Shown here piece by piece: positions 1 to 9,452 of a stretch of DNA of 64,000 bases (position 1 is its first letter; each line of letters starts with the position of its first letter). The notes below the pieces were generated by a model, which saw only the letters and a list, made by a program, of their open reading frames with translations, was not told the DNA's origin and did not search any database. The DNA is from JACPDI01 sp035463475. Its GTDB lineage: Bacteria > Acidobacteriota > Vicinamibacteria > Vicinamibacterales > 2-12-FULL-66-21. The stretch covers positions 155,959 through 219,958 of the forward strand of contig DATHTE010000123.1 of assembly GCA_035463475.1 (NCBI GenBank), in the 5' to 3' direction. A program made the position numbers and the translations under genes.

Positions 1-2
1 TC

Positions 3-2024
3 GCGTTCAACGTCGCCGCCGACACGGACGGCCGCGATCTGGTGGTGACATACGCCGATCGAGCGGCCGTGCTGTATCGCGACCTGCTCGCCGGGAAGTA
101 CCGGGCGGAGCCCATCGAACCGCTGCAGGCCGGCGCTGCTTCGGTGGTGGCTCGCGACGTGGACAACGACGGCAGCCTCGATCTCGTTGCCGGGGGCGCT
201 CCCGGCCTGGCTGTCGTGCTGAACAGGACCCAGCGATGGGACGCGGCGCAGGTGCCGCCCACGCCGGCGCGCGCGATCGCGGCCGGGGACTTCGAAAATC
301 GGTCCCTGGCCGACCTCGTCGTGGACGGCAGGGTCCTCCGCAATCAATCGCTGGGGCGATACGCCCAGCCGGGAGTGGCGCTCCTCGCGGACGTCGTCGC
401 CCTAGCGACCGCGGACTTCGACAACGACGGCCGGCTCGACGCCGCCGGCATCGCGGCCGACGGGTCGCTGCATCTGCTCCGGAACGAAACCGCAACACGT
501 CACGCGTGGAGCCGTGTGGCCCTGAACGGCGTCAGGAACCTGCGGCTCGCGCCCGGCGCGATCGTGGAAGTGAAGGCGGGCATTCGGTACCAGAAGCAGA
601 TGTACGCCAGCGAGCCACTGCACTTCGGCCTCCGCGACGCCGCCGAGATCGATACCGTGCGCATCACGTGGCCGAACGGGCTGATCCAGAACGAGACGAA
701 GCAGCCGGTGGGGCGGACGCTCGCCTTCAAGGAAGCGCAGCGGCTGTCAGGCTCCTGCCCGATGATCTTCACGTGGAACGGCCGCGAATTCGAGTTCATC
801 ACCGATGTCCTCGGCGTGGCTCCGCTCGGCGCGAGCGCGGGTGACGGCACGTACTTCCCGGTCGATCACGACGAACACGTCCAGATCCCCGGCGAGGCGC
901 TCGTCCCGCGCGGGGCCCGGTACGAGATCCGCATCACCGAGGAGCTTCGCGAGGTCGCGTACCTCGATCGCATCCAGCTCGTCGCCGTCGATCACCCGTC
1001 GTCCACGGACATCTTCACGAACGACAAGTTCAAGGCGCCGCCGTTCCCCGAGTTCCGCCTGTTCGGCGTGGACGAGCGGGTCTACCCCGTGTCGGCGCGC
1101 GACGCCCAGGGGCGCGACGTCCGCCCGGCGCTGCTCGCCAGGGACCGGAAATATCCAGACGGGTTTGCCCGCAACTACGCCGGCGTCGCCGAACTGCACA
1201 CGCTCGACCTCGACTTCGGCCGCGCCGCGCCGGACAACCGCGCCGTCCTGATCCTGAGCGGGTGGGTGGACTGGGCCGACGGCAGCACCTTCCTAGCCGC
1301 GGCGCAGGCGGACCCGCGCGGCCTGATCTTCCCCTCGATCCAAGTCAAGGACGCGTCGGGCCGCTGGACGACGGTCATCGACGACATGGGGATTCCGGCC
1401 GGGAAGCCGAAGACGATCGCGATCGATCTGACTGGCAAGTTCCTCTCCGCTTCCCGCGAAATCCGCATCGTCACGAACCTGTGCCTGTACTGGGACGAGA
1501 TCTTCCTCGGCCGGAATCCCGACCCGCCCGACGTCGTCCTGACGGCGCTCGACCCGCTCGCAGCCGACCTGCAGTTTCGCGGGTTTTCGACGCCCACGAT
1601 TCATCCCGAGCGGAAGCAACCGGAGTCGTTCGACTACCAGCGCCGCATGCCGCTGTCGATGTGGAACCCGACGTCCGGCTACTACACGCGCTACGGAGAC
1701 GTGCGTGCGCTGGCCGTCGAAATCGACGATCGGATGATCGTCATGGGCTCGGGCGACGAACTACGGCTGAGCTTCGAGGCGACAGCGCTGCCGCCGCTCA
1801 AGCCAGGTTGGCGCCGTGACTTCCTGCTGTTCGTGGATGGGTGGGCCAAGGATGCGGACGCGAACACCGCGTTTTCGCGGTCGGTCGAGCCGCTGCCGTT
1901 CCACGGGATGAGCGCCTATCCGTACGGCACCGGCGAGCATCACCCAGACACACTATTGCACCGGCGGTATCGCGACACCTACAATACGCGACCCGCGTTA
2001 CGACTTCTCAGACCGCTGAGGTAG
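3..2024 (+). CDS. FG-GAP/VCBS repeat protein with ASPIC-like segment (5' partial)
   Basis: The frame is open through the left edge of the window, so the true start lies outside; the GTG at 42 is only the first possible start inside. About 673 residues are visible. The N-terminal part has calcium-loop FG-GAP/VCBS motifs (DVDNDGSLDL, DFDNDGRLD). These are followed by an ASPIC/UnbV-like segment (IDTVRITWPNG) and then about 400 residues of beta-rich sequence starting near CPMIFTWNGREFEF, with no catalytic motif that I recognise. Such proteins are usually exported and act in binding or adhesion. The gene ends 16 nt before the multihaem gene, and the third gene downstream is another FG-GAP/ASPIC protein, so the three probably form one transcription unit. 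The family call is fairly secure; the function is unknown. Confidence 0.8.
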   Translation, partial: AFNVAADTDGRDLVVTYADRAAVLYRDLLAGKYRAEPIEPLQAGAASVVARDVDNDGSLDLVAGGAPGLAVVLNRTQRWDAAQVPPTPARAIAAGDFENRSLADLVVDGRVLRNQSLGRYAQPGVALLADVVALATADFDNDGRLDAAGIAADGSLHLLRNETATRHAWSRVALNGVRNLRLAPGAIVEVKAGIRYQKQMYASEPLHFGLRDAAEIDTVRITWPNGLIQNETKQPVGRTLAFKEAQRLSGSCPMIFTWNGREFEFITDVLGVAPLGASAGDGTYFPVDHDEHVQIPGEALVPRGARYEIRITEELREVAYLDRIQLVAVDHPSSTDIFTNDKFKAPPFPEFRLFGVDERVYPVSARDAQGRDVRPALLARDRKYPDGFARNYAGVAELHTLDLDFGRAAPDNRAVLILSGWVDWADGSTFLAAAQADPRGLIFPSIQVKDASGRWTTVIDDMGIPAGKPKTIAIDLTGKFLSASREIRIVTNLCLYWDEIFLGRNPDPPDVVLTALDPLAADLQFRGFSTPTIHPERKQPESFDYQRRMPLSMWNPTSGYYTRYGDVRALAVEIDDRMIVMGSGDELRLSFEATALPPLKPGWRRDFLLFVDGWAKDADANTAFSRSVEPLPFHGMSAYPYGTGEHHPDTLLHRRYRDTYNTRPALRLLRPLR

Positions 2025-2040
2025 TTAGGAGTCAGTCGCC

Positions 2041-4911
2041 ATGACACGACCGACACTCAGGGCCGCTGTTGGTGCCGGGTTCGTCCTGCTGCTGGTCAAC
2101 ACCGGCTACATCTGGGCCTTCGCGTCTCCAACGATCTTCTACATGACGAACGTGCTTGCGCACCTCGTGGGAGGCCTGGCGCTGGCCGTGGCGTTCGCCA
2201 TCCTGTTGAAACGCGAGCCGGAGCTGAGACGGCCGCTGATCGTGCCGGCCGCGTTGTTCGCCATCGCGATCGCCTTCGCGCTGTATCTCGTGGCGGTGGG
2301 GAACCTGCGTGAACACCGGTGGGTGCTGTATGCCCACATCGTGTCGGCGGGCCTCGGCGTTGCCGCCGTGCTGCCGTTCGCCTACCGGCTCGCGCGCCGC
2401 GCGGGGGGGCCGCGCGCTCTCGGCGTGAGCGTCGGCAACGCCGCCGCGTTCGCGGCCGTCCTGCCGCTGGCGTTCAGCATCTACGTCAAGGCCAACCCCA
2501 ACCCGCACGACCGCATCGTCAACACCCCGGCGCCCTTGTCGATGGAGGGTGAAGGGGGCGGCCCGACCTCGCCGTTCTTCCCGTCCTCGGCGAAGACCAA
2601 CGTAGGCGGGATCATCCCGTCCAACTTCTTCATGGACTCGGCGACCTGCGGCGAGTGCCACAAGGACATCTTCGAGCAGTGGAACAGCTCAGCGCACCAC
2701 TTCGCCTCGCTGAACAACCAGTTCTACCGGAAGTCGATCGAGTACATGCAGGACGTCATCGGCTCACAGCCGAGCAAGTGGTGCGCCGGCTGCCACGACC
2801 ACGCGGTATTCTTCAACGGCCGGTTCGAGCGGCCGATCAAGGAACAGATCGACACGCCCGAGGCGCATGCCGGGCTCGCGTGCACGTCGTGCCACGCGAT
2901 CACGCGCGTGAACAGTTCGATGGGCCAGGGGGACTTCACGATCGAGTACCCGGCGCTTCACGAGCTCGCGACCAGCAAGAACCCGATCATCAAGACGATG
3001 GACCGGTTCCTGACCTACTTGAACCCGGAGCCGCACCGCCGCACGTTCATGAAGCCGTTCATGAAGCTCGACTCGGCGGAGTACTGCTCGTCGTGCCACA
3101 AGGTGCATCTCGACGTGCCGGTGAACTCCTATCGCTGGTTCCGCGGCTTCAACGACTACGACAACTGGCAGGCGAGCGGCATCTCGGGCCAGGGCGCGCG
3201 CTCGTTCTATTACCCGCCGAAGTCGCTGACGTGCGTGGACTGCCACATGCCTCCCACGAAGTCGGAAGATCCCGGCCGCCACGCCGACGGCACCGTGCAC
3301 AACCACCGGTTCCCTGCGGCGAACACCGCCCTGCCGTTCGTCAACAGGGACGACGCGCAGATGAAGATCACCAAGGAGTTCCTGCAGTCCGGGTTCATCA
3401 GGGTGGATATCTTCGCGGTGTCTCCGATCGACGAGAAGTCCGAAGGGACAAGGATGATCCGTCGCGCGCAGGAAGGGCCGCAGCTCATGACGGGCTTCGC
3501 CGTCGGGGAGGAGGCGGAGCAGCATGGCCCGATTGTGCTCCGCGACGTCGGGCAGGTCGCGGCGCCGATCGACAAGGCGCAGCCGGTGCTGGCGCCCGGC
3601 TCCACCGTCCGTCTCGACGTCGTCGTCCGGACCGTGCGCATCGGGCACTTCTTCCCTGGCGGGACCGTGGACGCGTTCGACGTGTGGCTCGAGCTGGAGG
3701 GGCGCGACGCTGACGGGCGCATCGTCTATTGGAGCGGCCAGGTCGAAGACGAGGGGCGCGGGCCGGTCGAGCCGGGGGCGCACTTCTACCGCGCGCTGCA
3801 ACTGGACGGGAAGGGGAACCCGATCGACAAGCGGAACGCCTGGCAGACGCGAAGCGTCCAGTACGTGCGCCTGATTCCGCCCGGAGCAGCGGACACCGTC
3901 CACTACCGTGTCAGGATTCCGGAGGACGCGCGCGGACCGATCACCTTCACCGCGAAGTTGAACTACCGCAAGTTCGCGCATTCGTACACGCAATTCGCCT
4001 ACGCGGGGCAGCCCAAGCCGGGGCAGGACCCGTCGCTGGTCTCGAAGGAGCACAACAGCCTCGAGTACTCCTTCGACCCGAAGAACGTGCCGAAGAACGT
4101 GTCCGGCAAGATCAAGGGGGAGATTCCGAACCTGCCCATCATCGTGCTCGCCGAAGCCACCGCGCAGATTCCGGTCGGGGACGGCAAGACGCCGACGAAG
4201 TGGACCCCGGTCGTCACGAAGAAGGACCGGGAGCGCTGGAACGACTGGGGCATCGGGATGCTTCTCCAGGGGGACATCAAGGGGGCCGAGTACGCGTTCA
4301 AGACCGTGACGGAGGCGGAGCCCGGCTACGCGGACGGGTGGCTGAACGTCGCGCGCGCGCTGATCCAGGAAGGGGAGACAGACAAGGCGAAGCCGTACAT
4401 CCAGAAGGCGCTCGCCATCGACTCGTCGCTCGGCCGCATCCACTTCTTCAAGGCGATGATCGAAAAGGCGGATGGCGACTACCCGGCCGCCATCGCGTCG
4501 CTCAGGCGGGTGCTCGAGCAGTATCCGCGGGACCGCGTCGCCCTCAACCAGCTGGCGCGCCTCCACTTCCTGCAGCGCGAGTACACCTCGGCGCTCGAGG
4601 TCCTCGAGCGGGTCGCGAAAGTGGACCCGGAGGATCTGCAGATGCACTACACGGCGATGCTCACCTATCGTGGGCTGGGCAACCTGGAGGCGGCGGCGCG
4701 ATCTGAGAAGCTGTTCCGTCGCTTCAAGGCGGAGGAGTCTGCGCAGGCCATCACCGGCGACCGCCGCCGCGCGAAGCCGGAGGAGAACAACGAACGCCAG
4801 GCGATCCACGAGCACGAGAGCGTTCCGCTGCCGGTGTTCGGTCGGGCGAAGACGGTGCTCACGACCAGGTCTCCGAAGGCGAGTGGCAGCCGCGTCGGGG
4901 GGAAGAATTGA
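2041..4911 (+). CDS. Membrane-anchored pentahaem cytochrome c fused to C-terminal TPR domain
   Basis: The ATG at 2041 follows a GGAG ribosome site. The 956-residue product has three modules. Residues about 1-155 contain four or five hydrophobic segments (a membrane anchor). Residues about 200-430 carry five CxxCH haem c motifs (CGECH starting at residue 203, CAGCH, CTSCH, CSSCH, CVDCH), arranged as in cytochrome c554-like multihaem proteins. The last third is a TPR solenoid with repeats such as ADGWLNVARALIQEGETDKA. The haem domain should lie in the periplasm and take part in electron transfer; the TPR would bind partners. The gene lies between two FG-GAP/ASPIC genes and converges on the porin-cytochrome operon. 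No redox partner or substrate can be named. The three-way fusion is unusual. Confidence 0.85.
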   Translation: MTRPTLRAAVGAGFVLLLVNTGYIWAFASPTIFYMTNVLAHLVGGLALAVAFAILLKREPELRRPLIVPAALFAIAIAFALYLVAVGNLREHRWVLYAHIVSAGLGVAAVLPFAYRLARRAGGPRALGVSVGNAAAFAAVLPLAFSIYVKANPNPHDRIVNTPAPLSMEGEGGGPTSPFFPSSAKTNVGGIIPSNFFMDSATCGECHKDIFEQWNSSAHHFASLNNQFYRKSIEYMQDVIGSQPSKWCAGCHDHAVFFNGRFERPIKEQIDTPEAHAGLACTSCHAITRVNSSMGQGDFTIEYPALHELATSKNPIIKTMDRFLTYLNPEPHRRTFMKPFMKLDSAEYCSSCHKVHLDVPVNSYRWFRGFNDYDNWQASGISGQGARSFYYPPKSLTCVDCHMPPTKSEDPGRHADGTVHNHRFPAANTALPFVNRDDAQMKITKEFLQSGFIRVDIFAVSPIDEKSEGTRMIRRAQEGPQLMTGFAVGEEAEQHGPIVLRDVGQVAAPIDKAQPVLAPGSTVRLDVVVRTVRIGHFFPGGTVDAFDVWLELEGRDADGRIVYWSGQVEDEGRGPVEPGAHFYRALQLDGKGNPIDKRNAWQTRSVQYVRLIPPGAADTVHYRVRIPEDARGPITFTAKLNYRKFAHSYTQFAYAGQPKPGQDPSLVSKEHNSLEYSFDPKNVPKNVSGKIKGEIPNLPIIVLAEATAQIPVGDGKTPTKWTPVVTKKDRERWNDWGIGMLLQGDIKGAEYAFKTVTEAEPGYADGWLNVARALIQEGETDKAKPYIQKALAIDSSLGRIHFFKAMIEKADGDYPAAIASLRRVLEQYPRDRVALNQLARLHFLQREYTSALEVLERVAKVDPEDLQMHYTAMLTYRGLGNLEAAARSEKLFRRFKAEESAQAITGDRRRAKPEENNERQAIHEHESVPLPVFGRAKTVLTTRSPKASGSRVGGKN

Positions 4912-4919
4912 CGACACCC

Positions 4920-6602
4920 ATGCGAACACTGGCAATAGCCGCGGCCGCAGCCGTCACGGCCGCCGCGGCCGCGGTTCCACCGGGCGGCGTGACGTTCACC
5001 GACGCGACGGCCGCTTCCGGAATCAAGTTCACGCACAACAGCGGACGTGCGGGGAAGAAGTGGCTGCCGGAGACGCTGGGATCCGGCGCCGCATTCGTCG
5101 ACGCGGACGGCGACGGCTGGCTCGACGTCTTCCTGGTGAACAGCCGCAACTGGACACCGCGGCCGGGCCGGAAATCGCTGAGCGCGTTGTACCGCAACAC
5201 CGGTGGCGGCAAGTTCACGAACGTCACGGCGGGCAGCGGCCTCGACGTGGAGCTGTACGGGATGGGCGTGGCCGCCGGCGACTACGACAACGACGGGCGG
5301 CAGGATCTGTACGTGACCGCGCTCGAAGGCGATCGGCTGTTCCAGAATCTCGGCGGCGGGAAGTTCAAGGACGTCACAAGGGCGAGCGGCATCGCGAACG
5401 CCAGCTTCGGGACCAGCGCCGCCTGGCTCGATTACGACAAGGACGGCCGCCTGGATCTCTTCGTCGCGAACTATGTGCAGTGGAACTCGAAGGACGATCT
5501 CTGGTGCTCCCTCGACGGCGTCTCGAAGTCCTACTGCACCCCCGAGTCGTACAAGGGCACGTCGTCGAAGCTGTATCGCAATCTTGGCGGCGGACGGTTC
5601 GAGGACGCCAGCGCGAAGGCGGGTATCGCGGATCCCAACAGCAAGTCACTCGGAATTGCGGTCCTGGACTACAACACCGACGGCTGGCCCGACATGTTCG
5701 TTGCAAACGACACGCAGCCGAACAAGCTGTATCGCAACAACAAAAACGGCACCTTCACCGAGGAAGGCATGTCGGCCGGCGTCGCGTTTGGCGAGGACGG
5801 CGTCGCGCGCGGCGCCATGGGCGTGGACGCGGGCGACTACGACCGCTCGGGCCGCCCGCACCTGATCGTCGGGAATTTCTCGAACCAGATGCTCGGCCTC
5901 TATTACAACGAAGGGAAGAACCTGTTCGTGGACGAGGCGCCGCGGTCCACCATCGGGCGCGCCAGCCTGCTGTCGCTGGCGTTCGGGGTCTTCTTCTTCG
6001 ATTACGACCTCGACGGCCATCTCGACATCCTCGCGGCCAATGGGCACATCGAGGAGGAGATCGAGCGCGTGCAGCCGAAGGTCACCTTCAGGCAGCCTCC
6101 GCTCCTGTTCCGCAATACCGGCCGGGGCAAGTTCGAGAACGTGAGCACGTCGGTGGGCGGGCAGTTCAGCCGCCCGATCCTCGCCCGCGGCGCGGCCTAC
6201 GGCGACTACGATCGCGACGGAGACCTCGACGTCCTGTTCACGGAGAACCATGGTCCCGCGCGGCTCTATCGCAACGACGGCGGCAACGCGAACAATTTCG
6301 TGAGCATCCGCACCAAGGGGAGCCGGTCCAACCGCGACGGCATCGGCGCTATCGTCCGCGTCGAGAGCCCCGGCGGCGGGCAGTGGGCCATGGTCCGGAG
6401 CGGCTCGAGCTACTGCTCGCAGAGCGACCTCGCGCTGACCTTCGGCCTCGGCAAAGACGCCAAGGTATCAGCGATCGAGATCGAGTGGCCGAGCGGGCAG
6501 AAGGACAGGATCGCCAACGTCGGGGCGAACCAATTCCTGCTGGTCGAAGAAGGGAAAGGGATCGTCGACCAGGTCCCGGCCGCGAGGGGAACGCACCCTT
6601 AG
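4920..6602 (+). CDS. CRTAC1-like FG-GAP/ASPIC (UnbV) exported protein
   Basis: The preferred start is the ATG at 4920, which gives a clean signal peptide (MRTLAIAAAAAVTAAAAA). A TTG at 4908 overlapping the upstream stop is also possible. At least seven FG-GAP/VCBS loops follow, including DADGDGWLDV, DYDNDGRQDL, DYDKDGRLDL, DYDLDGHLDI and DYDRDGDLDV, which would form a calcium-binding beta-propeller. An ASPIC/UnbV domain closes the protein (IEIEWPSGQKDRI). The length of about 560 residues is normal for the family. Such proteins are secreted or surface-bound; no enzymatic activity is established. It is the third gene of the plus-strand set and ends about 220 nt before the monohaem cytochrome on the other strand. 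Confidence 0.88.
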   Translation: MRTLAIAAAAAVTAAAAAVPPGGVTFTDATAASGIKFTHNSGRAGKKWLPETLGSGAAFVDADGDGWLDVFLVNSRNWTPRPGRKSLSALYRNTGGGKFTNVTAGSGLDVELYGMGVAAGDYDNDGRQDLYVTALEGDRLFQNLGGGKFKDVTRASGIANASFGTSAAWLDYDKDGRLDLFVANYVQWNSKDDLWCSLDGVSKSYCTPESYKGTSSKLYRNLGGGRFEDASAKAGIADPNSKSLGIAVLDYNTDGWPDMFVANDTQPNKLYRNNKNGTFTEEGMSAGVAFGEDGVARGAMGVDAGDYDRSGRPHLIVGNFSNQMLGLYYNEGKNLFVDEAPRSTIGRASLLSLAFGVFFFDYDLDGHLDILAANGHIEEEIERVQPKVTFRQPPLLFRNTGRGKFENVSTSVGGQFSRPILARGAAYGDYDRDGDLDVLFTENHGPARLYRNDGGNANNFVSIRTKGSRSNRDGIGAIVRVESPGGGQWAMVRSGSSYCSQSDLALTFGLGKDAKVSAIEIEWPSGQKDRIANVGANQFLLVEEGKGIVDQVPAARGTHP

Positions 6603-6625
6603 CGACGGCTCACGCCGCACACTCC

Positions 6626-6886
6626 GTGGTCCCCGGAACGCTCCTGGAAGCGGACCTGGTTCGCGCCTCGCTGGGTCCGCTCCTTCTCCTCTGCCTCATC
6701 GTCATCCTCTATCTCGGCAAGAACAGGGTCGGCCGGCTGTTCATGGCCATCGGCGTCCTGCACATGTTCGGCGGTCTCGTCGTCGGGCGCGAGCCGCTCG
6801 TGCGGATCCACAGACAGCCGCACTACTTCAGGGTCTGCAGAAACGCGACGAGCGCGTCCACGTCTTCCTTCGGGAGCTTCGAGTAG
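6626..6886 (+). CDS. Possible small membrane protein (or gene remnant)
   Basis: An open frame of 86 codons starts at a GTG after the CRTAC1-like gene. It contains a strong hydrophobic stretch (LGPLLLLCLIVILYLG) followed by a second one (LFMAIGVLHMFGGLVVG), which looks like two membrane helices. There is no clear ribosome site. Its last 64 nt run over the 3' end of the opposite-strand monohaem cytochrome gene, where the translation loses membrane-protein character. It may be a real small protein with a short tail, or the front part of a gene cut by rearrangement. No family was recognised. Confidence 0.25.
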   Translation: MVPGTLLEADLVRASLGPLLLLCLIVILYLGKNRVGRLFMAIGVLHMFGGLVVGREPLVRIHRQPHYFRVCRNATSASTSSFGSFE

Positions 6887-7161
6887 TCGGGCATAGGGGG
6901 CTTGCGGGTCGCGTTGTGCTTCGCGGCCATCTCTTTCCAGTTCACGATCCACTGCCGAAGCTCCGCGGCGGTCCGCTTGCCAGCGACGCCATCGAGCGAT
7001 CCTCTGGGGTTCCCTTTTCCCGCCACCGAATGGCACATGGTGCACTTCCGGGCCGTGTAGACCTCTTGCCCTTTCTTGGCCAGAGCATCCTGTGCGCTCG
7101 CGAGCTGGGGAACCAGAGCCAGTCCACACAGGACCGTCAATACATGAAATGGCCGCGACAT
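6823..7161 (-). CDS. Monohaem c-type cytochrome, exported
   Basis: The ATG at 7161 is chosen because GGAGAGGAGG lies just upstream; an in-frame start at 7179 would place extra basic residues before the signal peptide. The 112-residue product has a signal peptide (MSRPFHVLTVLCGLALVPQLASA), one CTMCH haem site, and a distal segment PPMPDY giving the probable methionine axial ligand, ending in the usual class I helix (DALVAFLQTLK). It is probably a soluble periplasmic electron shuttle. It is the last gene of the ten-gene operon, 33 nt after the MtrB-type barrel gene. That position suggests it exchanges electrons with the decahaem or tetrahaem protein encoded upstream; this is inference. Confidence 0.9.
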   Translation of the reverse strand: MSRPFHVLTVLCGLALVPQLASAQDALAKKGQEVYTARKCTMCHSVAGKGNPRGSLDGVAGKRTAAELRQWIVNWKEMAAKHNATRKPPMPDYSKLPKEDVDALVAFLQTLK

Positions 7162-7194
7162 TGAGCGCCTCCTCTCCACGATGAACGGACTGTT

Positions 7195-9435
7195 TCAGAA
7201 CACGTATGTCAACCGCAGCCAGCCGGTGTGCGAGGTATACGGGCGGTAGAAATAGTTGAGGAGCAGGGCATTGACGGTGCCCGTCTGGCCCGCCTCGACG
7301 GGAGGTTGCGCGACGCCCGACACGATGTCCGGCGAGAACGCCCAGTCGGTGACCTGATACCGGTCGAACCAGTACACGAAGCCGATGCCGACCCGCCTGG
7401 TCAGGAAATAGCGCACGTCCACGGCGGCGCGCGTCTCGCTGCTCGTCAGGTTGGGCAGCGGGGCTGGCGTTGTCAGCGTTGTCCCCGGCACCAGGCCGTA
7501 CGCGTACGACCCTTCGTAGGATGTGTAGTTCAAACTGAACCGCGCCTCGGCGTTCTCGATCGCGTTCAGAAGATCGAGGCTCGCGATGAGCGACCTGGCT
7601 GTCTGGCTCTCGTCGGTCAACCAGTTGCGCGTGGGATTGGTCCGCTCGGCAGCGGAGCTGGCCGTTCGCGACTGCACGAGGCCGCCGTAGTCCTCGTAGC
7701 TGAAGGACATTCCGGCGTTCACGCCCTCGCGCGGCATGACATCGAAGCCAACCGCGTAGCTCTTGCTGCTGTACTCCTGCAGCCCGAAGCTTTCGGCCGG
7801 CGCGTCTTCGTTCTTGAAATCGTCCTTCGTCCACATGATCGAGGCGTTGATTCCGAGCGCGGCGGCCGGCATCGCCGTGGCCAGGAGCGTCAGCCGGTCG
7901 CGGTCTCGCCCCGCAATGTCGAAGTGACGCATACCGGGCTGCTCCTCCGCAAGCTCGAGCGCCAGCAGGTCCAGTTCTTTCCCCTTCCGGCTGGTGCGCT
8001 CGTACAGCGACCGGAACGTGACGTACCGATGGCCGAGTACGTCGGCTCCCACTCGAACCGTGTCGTCTCTGACTTTCTCGTACACGCGCAGCGGCGTGTG
8101 TGCGTCGTAGAGGCTGTAGCCGACCTTCACGGTGGTGAACGGCAGGCCGGTGAAGCCGGCGTCGAGATCCAGGTAATTGCGGGCAGTGCTGAAGTGCTCG
8201 GGACCGAGCTTGCCGAGCGCGAGGTCGGTCCACACACTGGGCGCCCCGTCCAAGGCCACGCGCTCGGGCAGCCCATTGCGGTACAGGTTGAACTCCTCGG
8301 TCTTGTTGTCGAACTCGTAGCGCCGGTAGCGCGCGCTCATGTCGAGACTGCGAACGGGCCGCGTGACGAAGTTCAACGTCGCCGAGCTTGAATCGGCCTT
8401 CGCCTCCGCTGTCTGCCGTGGCAGCGGGATCGGGGCCACTGCCGTATTGATGGTGTGAGGCGGCAGCGCCGCGTTCTGGTCCCATCGGCCGTACGCGAAC
8501 GTGCCGTTGACCGACGATCGACCCGGCAGGGGGTAGGCCCCCGCCATGTTGAACGACGTCGTGCTGTTGCTCGGCCAGCTCACGAGGCGGCCGCGCGACG
8601 AGCCTCCACTGGCCCTGACGTCGGTCACCCGTAGGGGGTTGTCCCAGATGAACTCGTACGCGTCGTTGTCGTACCAGGAGCCGTCCCACCCGACGCGCAG
8701 CAGCTTCCCCGACCGGGCCCACTCGAGCGAGGTGCCGAAGTCCTTCGCGGTGGAGTCAATCGGGAGCGGTACTTCGATGGCGATGTTGAATGGCGCGCCG
8801 TATGGGATGTTCCCGTTCTTGGTGACGTTCTGAAACTTCACCCTCGCGTCGGCATCGCCCATCGAGTACCTGAGATCGAACCCGAGCGTGTCCCGGCGGA
8901 TGCGCGACGAAAAGAAGCGGTCGGACGCGAGACCCTCGATGGCCGCGCGGAAGTTGGCCGCGGGGTTGGCTTGAACAAGAGCCTGGACCGAATCCGGCAG
9001 CGTCAACGGCCCGTTCAGCACACCGTCGCTGTCTGGCAATGTGTCGTACGGGGTGCGCGTGTCGCGGCTGATGAAGGTGGGCGTCTGGTCGTAGATGAAC
9101 CGGGCACGTAGCCGGCCGGGAATGCCAAACTGGACGCGATAACTCTGGTCCTTCCACCCGATGTTGCGCGCGAAGGCGTCCAGAACGTAGCGGTCGCTCT
9201 CGCGATGCAGCCCGCTCAGGTCGAAAAAGCCCCCGTCGCGCAGGTCCCGATAGCGCTGGTAGCGAGCCGGGTCCCCTTCGACGCCCGATACCCGGGCACC
9301 GACGTCGATTTGGCCGACAGCCAACGGGCGGATCGGCGCGAGGAAGGACTGGGCGGGCATCGACGGGTACTGGGCCTCCAGCGTTGAAGGCACCAGCGCG
9401 AGCCCTGCCACGCAGGCGAGCACTCTGATTCGCAT
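7195..9435 (-). CDS. MtrB/PioB-family outer-membrane beta-barrel of a porin-cytochrome conduit
   Basis: The start is the ATG at 9435, with GGAGG six bases upstream. The open frame continues further upstream but only as a shadow of the decahaem gene. The 746-residue product has a signal peptide (MRIRVLACVAGLALVPSTLEA), a long series of alternating amphipathic strands rich in YRRYEF/RARFIYDQTP-type sequence, and ends in phenylalanine (LRLTYVF), the usual barrel-insertion signal. Length and strand pattern match MtrB/PioB proteins, which form the barrel that sheathes a decahaem MtrA-type cytochrome through the outer membrane. I see no cysteine, so the N-terminal CXXC of Shewanella MtrB is absent. 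It lies 17 nt after the decahaem gene, the usual mtrA-mtrB arrangement. No MtrC-type surface cytochrome follows. Confidence 0.9.
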   Translation of the reverse strand: MRIRVLACVAGLALVPSTLEAQYPSMPAQSFLAPIRPLAVGQIDVGARVSGVEGDPARYQRYRDLRDGGFFDLSGLHRESDRYVLDAFARNIGWKDQSYRVQFGIPGRLRARFIYDQTPTFISRDTRTPYDTLPDSDGVLNGPLTLPDSVQALVQANPAANFRAAIEGLASDRFFSSRIRRDTLGFDLRYSMGDADARVKFQNVTKNGNIPYGAPFNIAIEVPLPIDSTAKDFGTSLEWARSGKLLRVGWDGSWYDNDAYEFIWDNPLRVTDVRASGGSSRGRLVSWPSNSTTSFNMAGAYPLPGRSSVNGTFAYGRWDQNAALPPHTINTAVAPIPLPRQTAEAKADSSSATLNFVTRPVRSLDMSARYRRYEFDNKTEEFNLYRNGLPERVALDGAPSVWTDLALGKLGPEHFSTARNYLDLDAGFTGLPFTTVKVGYSLYDAHTPLRVYEKVRDDTVRVGADVLGHRYVTFRSLYERTSRKGKELDLLALELAEEQPGMRHFDIAGRDRDRLTLLATAMPAAALGINASIMWTKDDFKNEDAPAESFGLQEYSSKSYAVGFDVMPREGVNAGMSFSYEDYGGLVQSRTASSAAERTNPTRNWLTDESQTARSLIASLDLLNAIENAEARFSLNYTSYEGSYAYGLVPGTTLTTPAPLPNLTSSETRAAVDVRYFLTRRVGIGFVYWFDRYQVTDWAFSPDIVSGVAQPPVEAGQTGTVNALLLNYFYRPYTSHTGWLRLTYVF

Positions 9436-9452
9436 AGGTCCTCCTCGTCCGA

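Noticed and set aside
2764..4935. 723-codon minus-strand open frame opposite the multihaem gene
   Set aside because: It is Arg/Leu/Val-rich antisense of a real gene with CxxCH motifs and TPRs; no ribosome site or domain.
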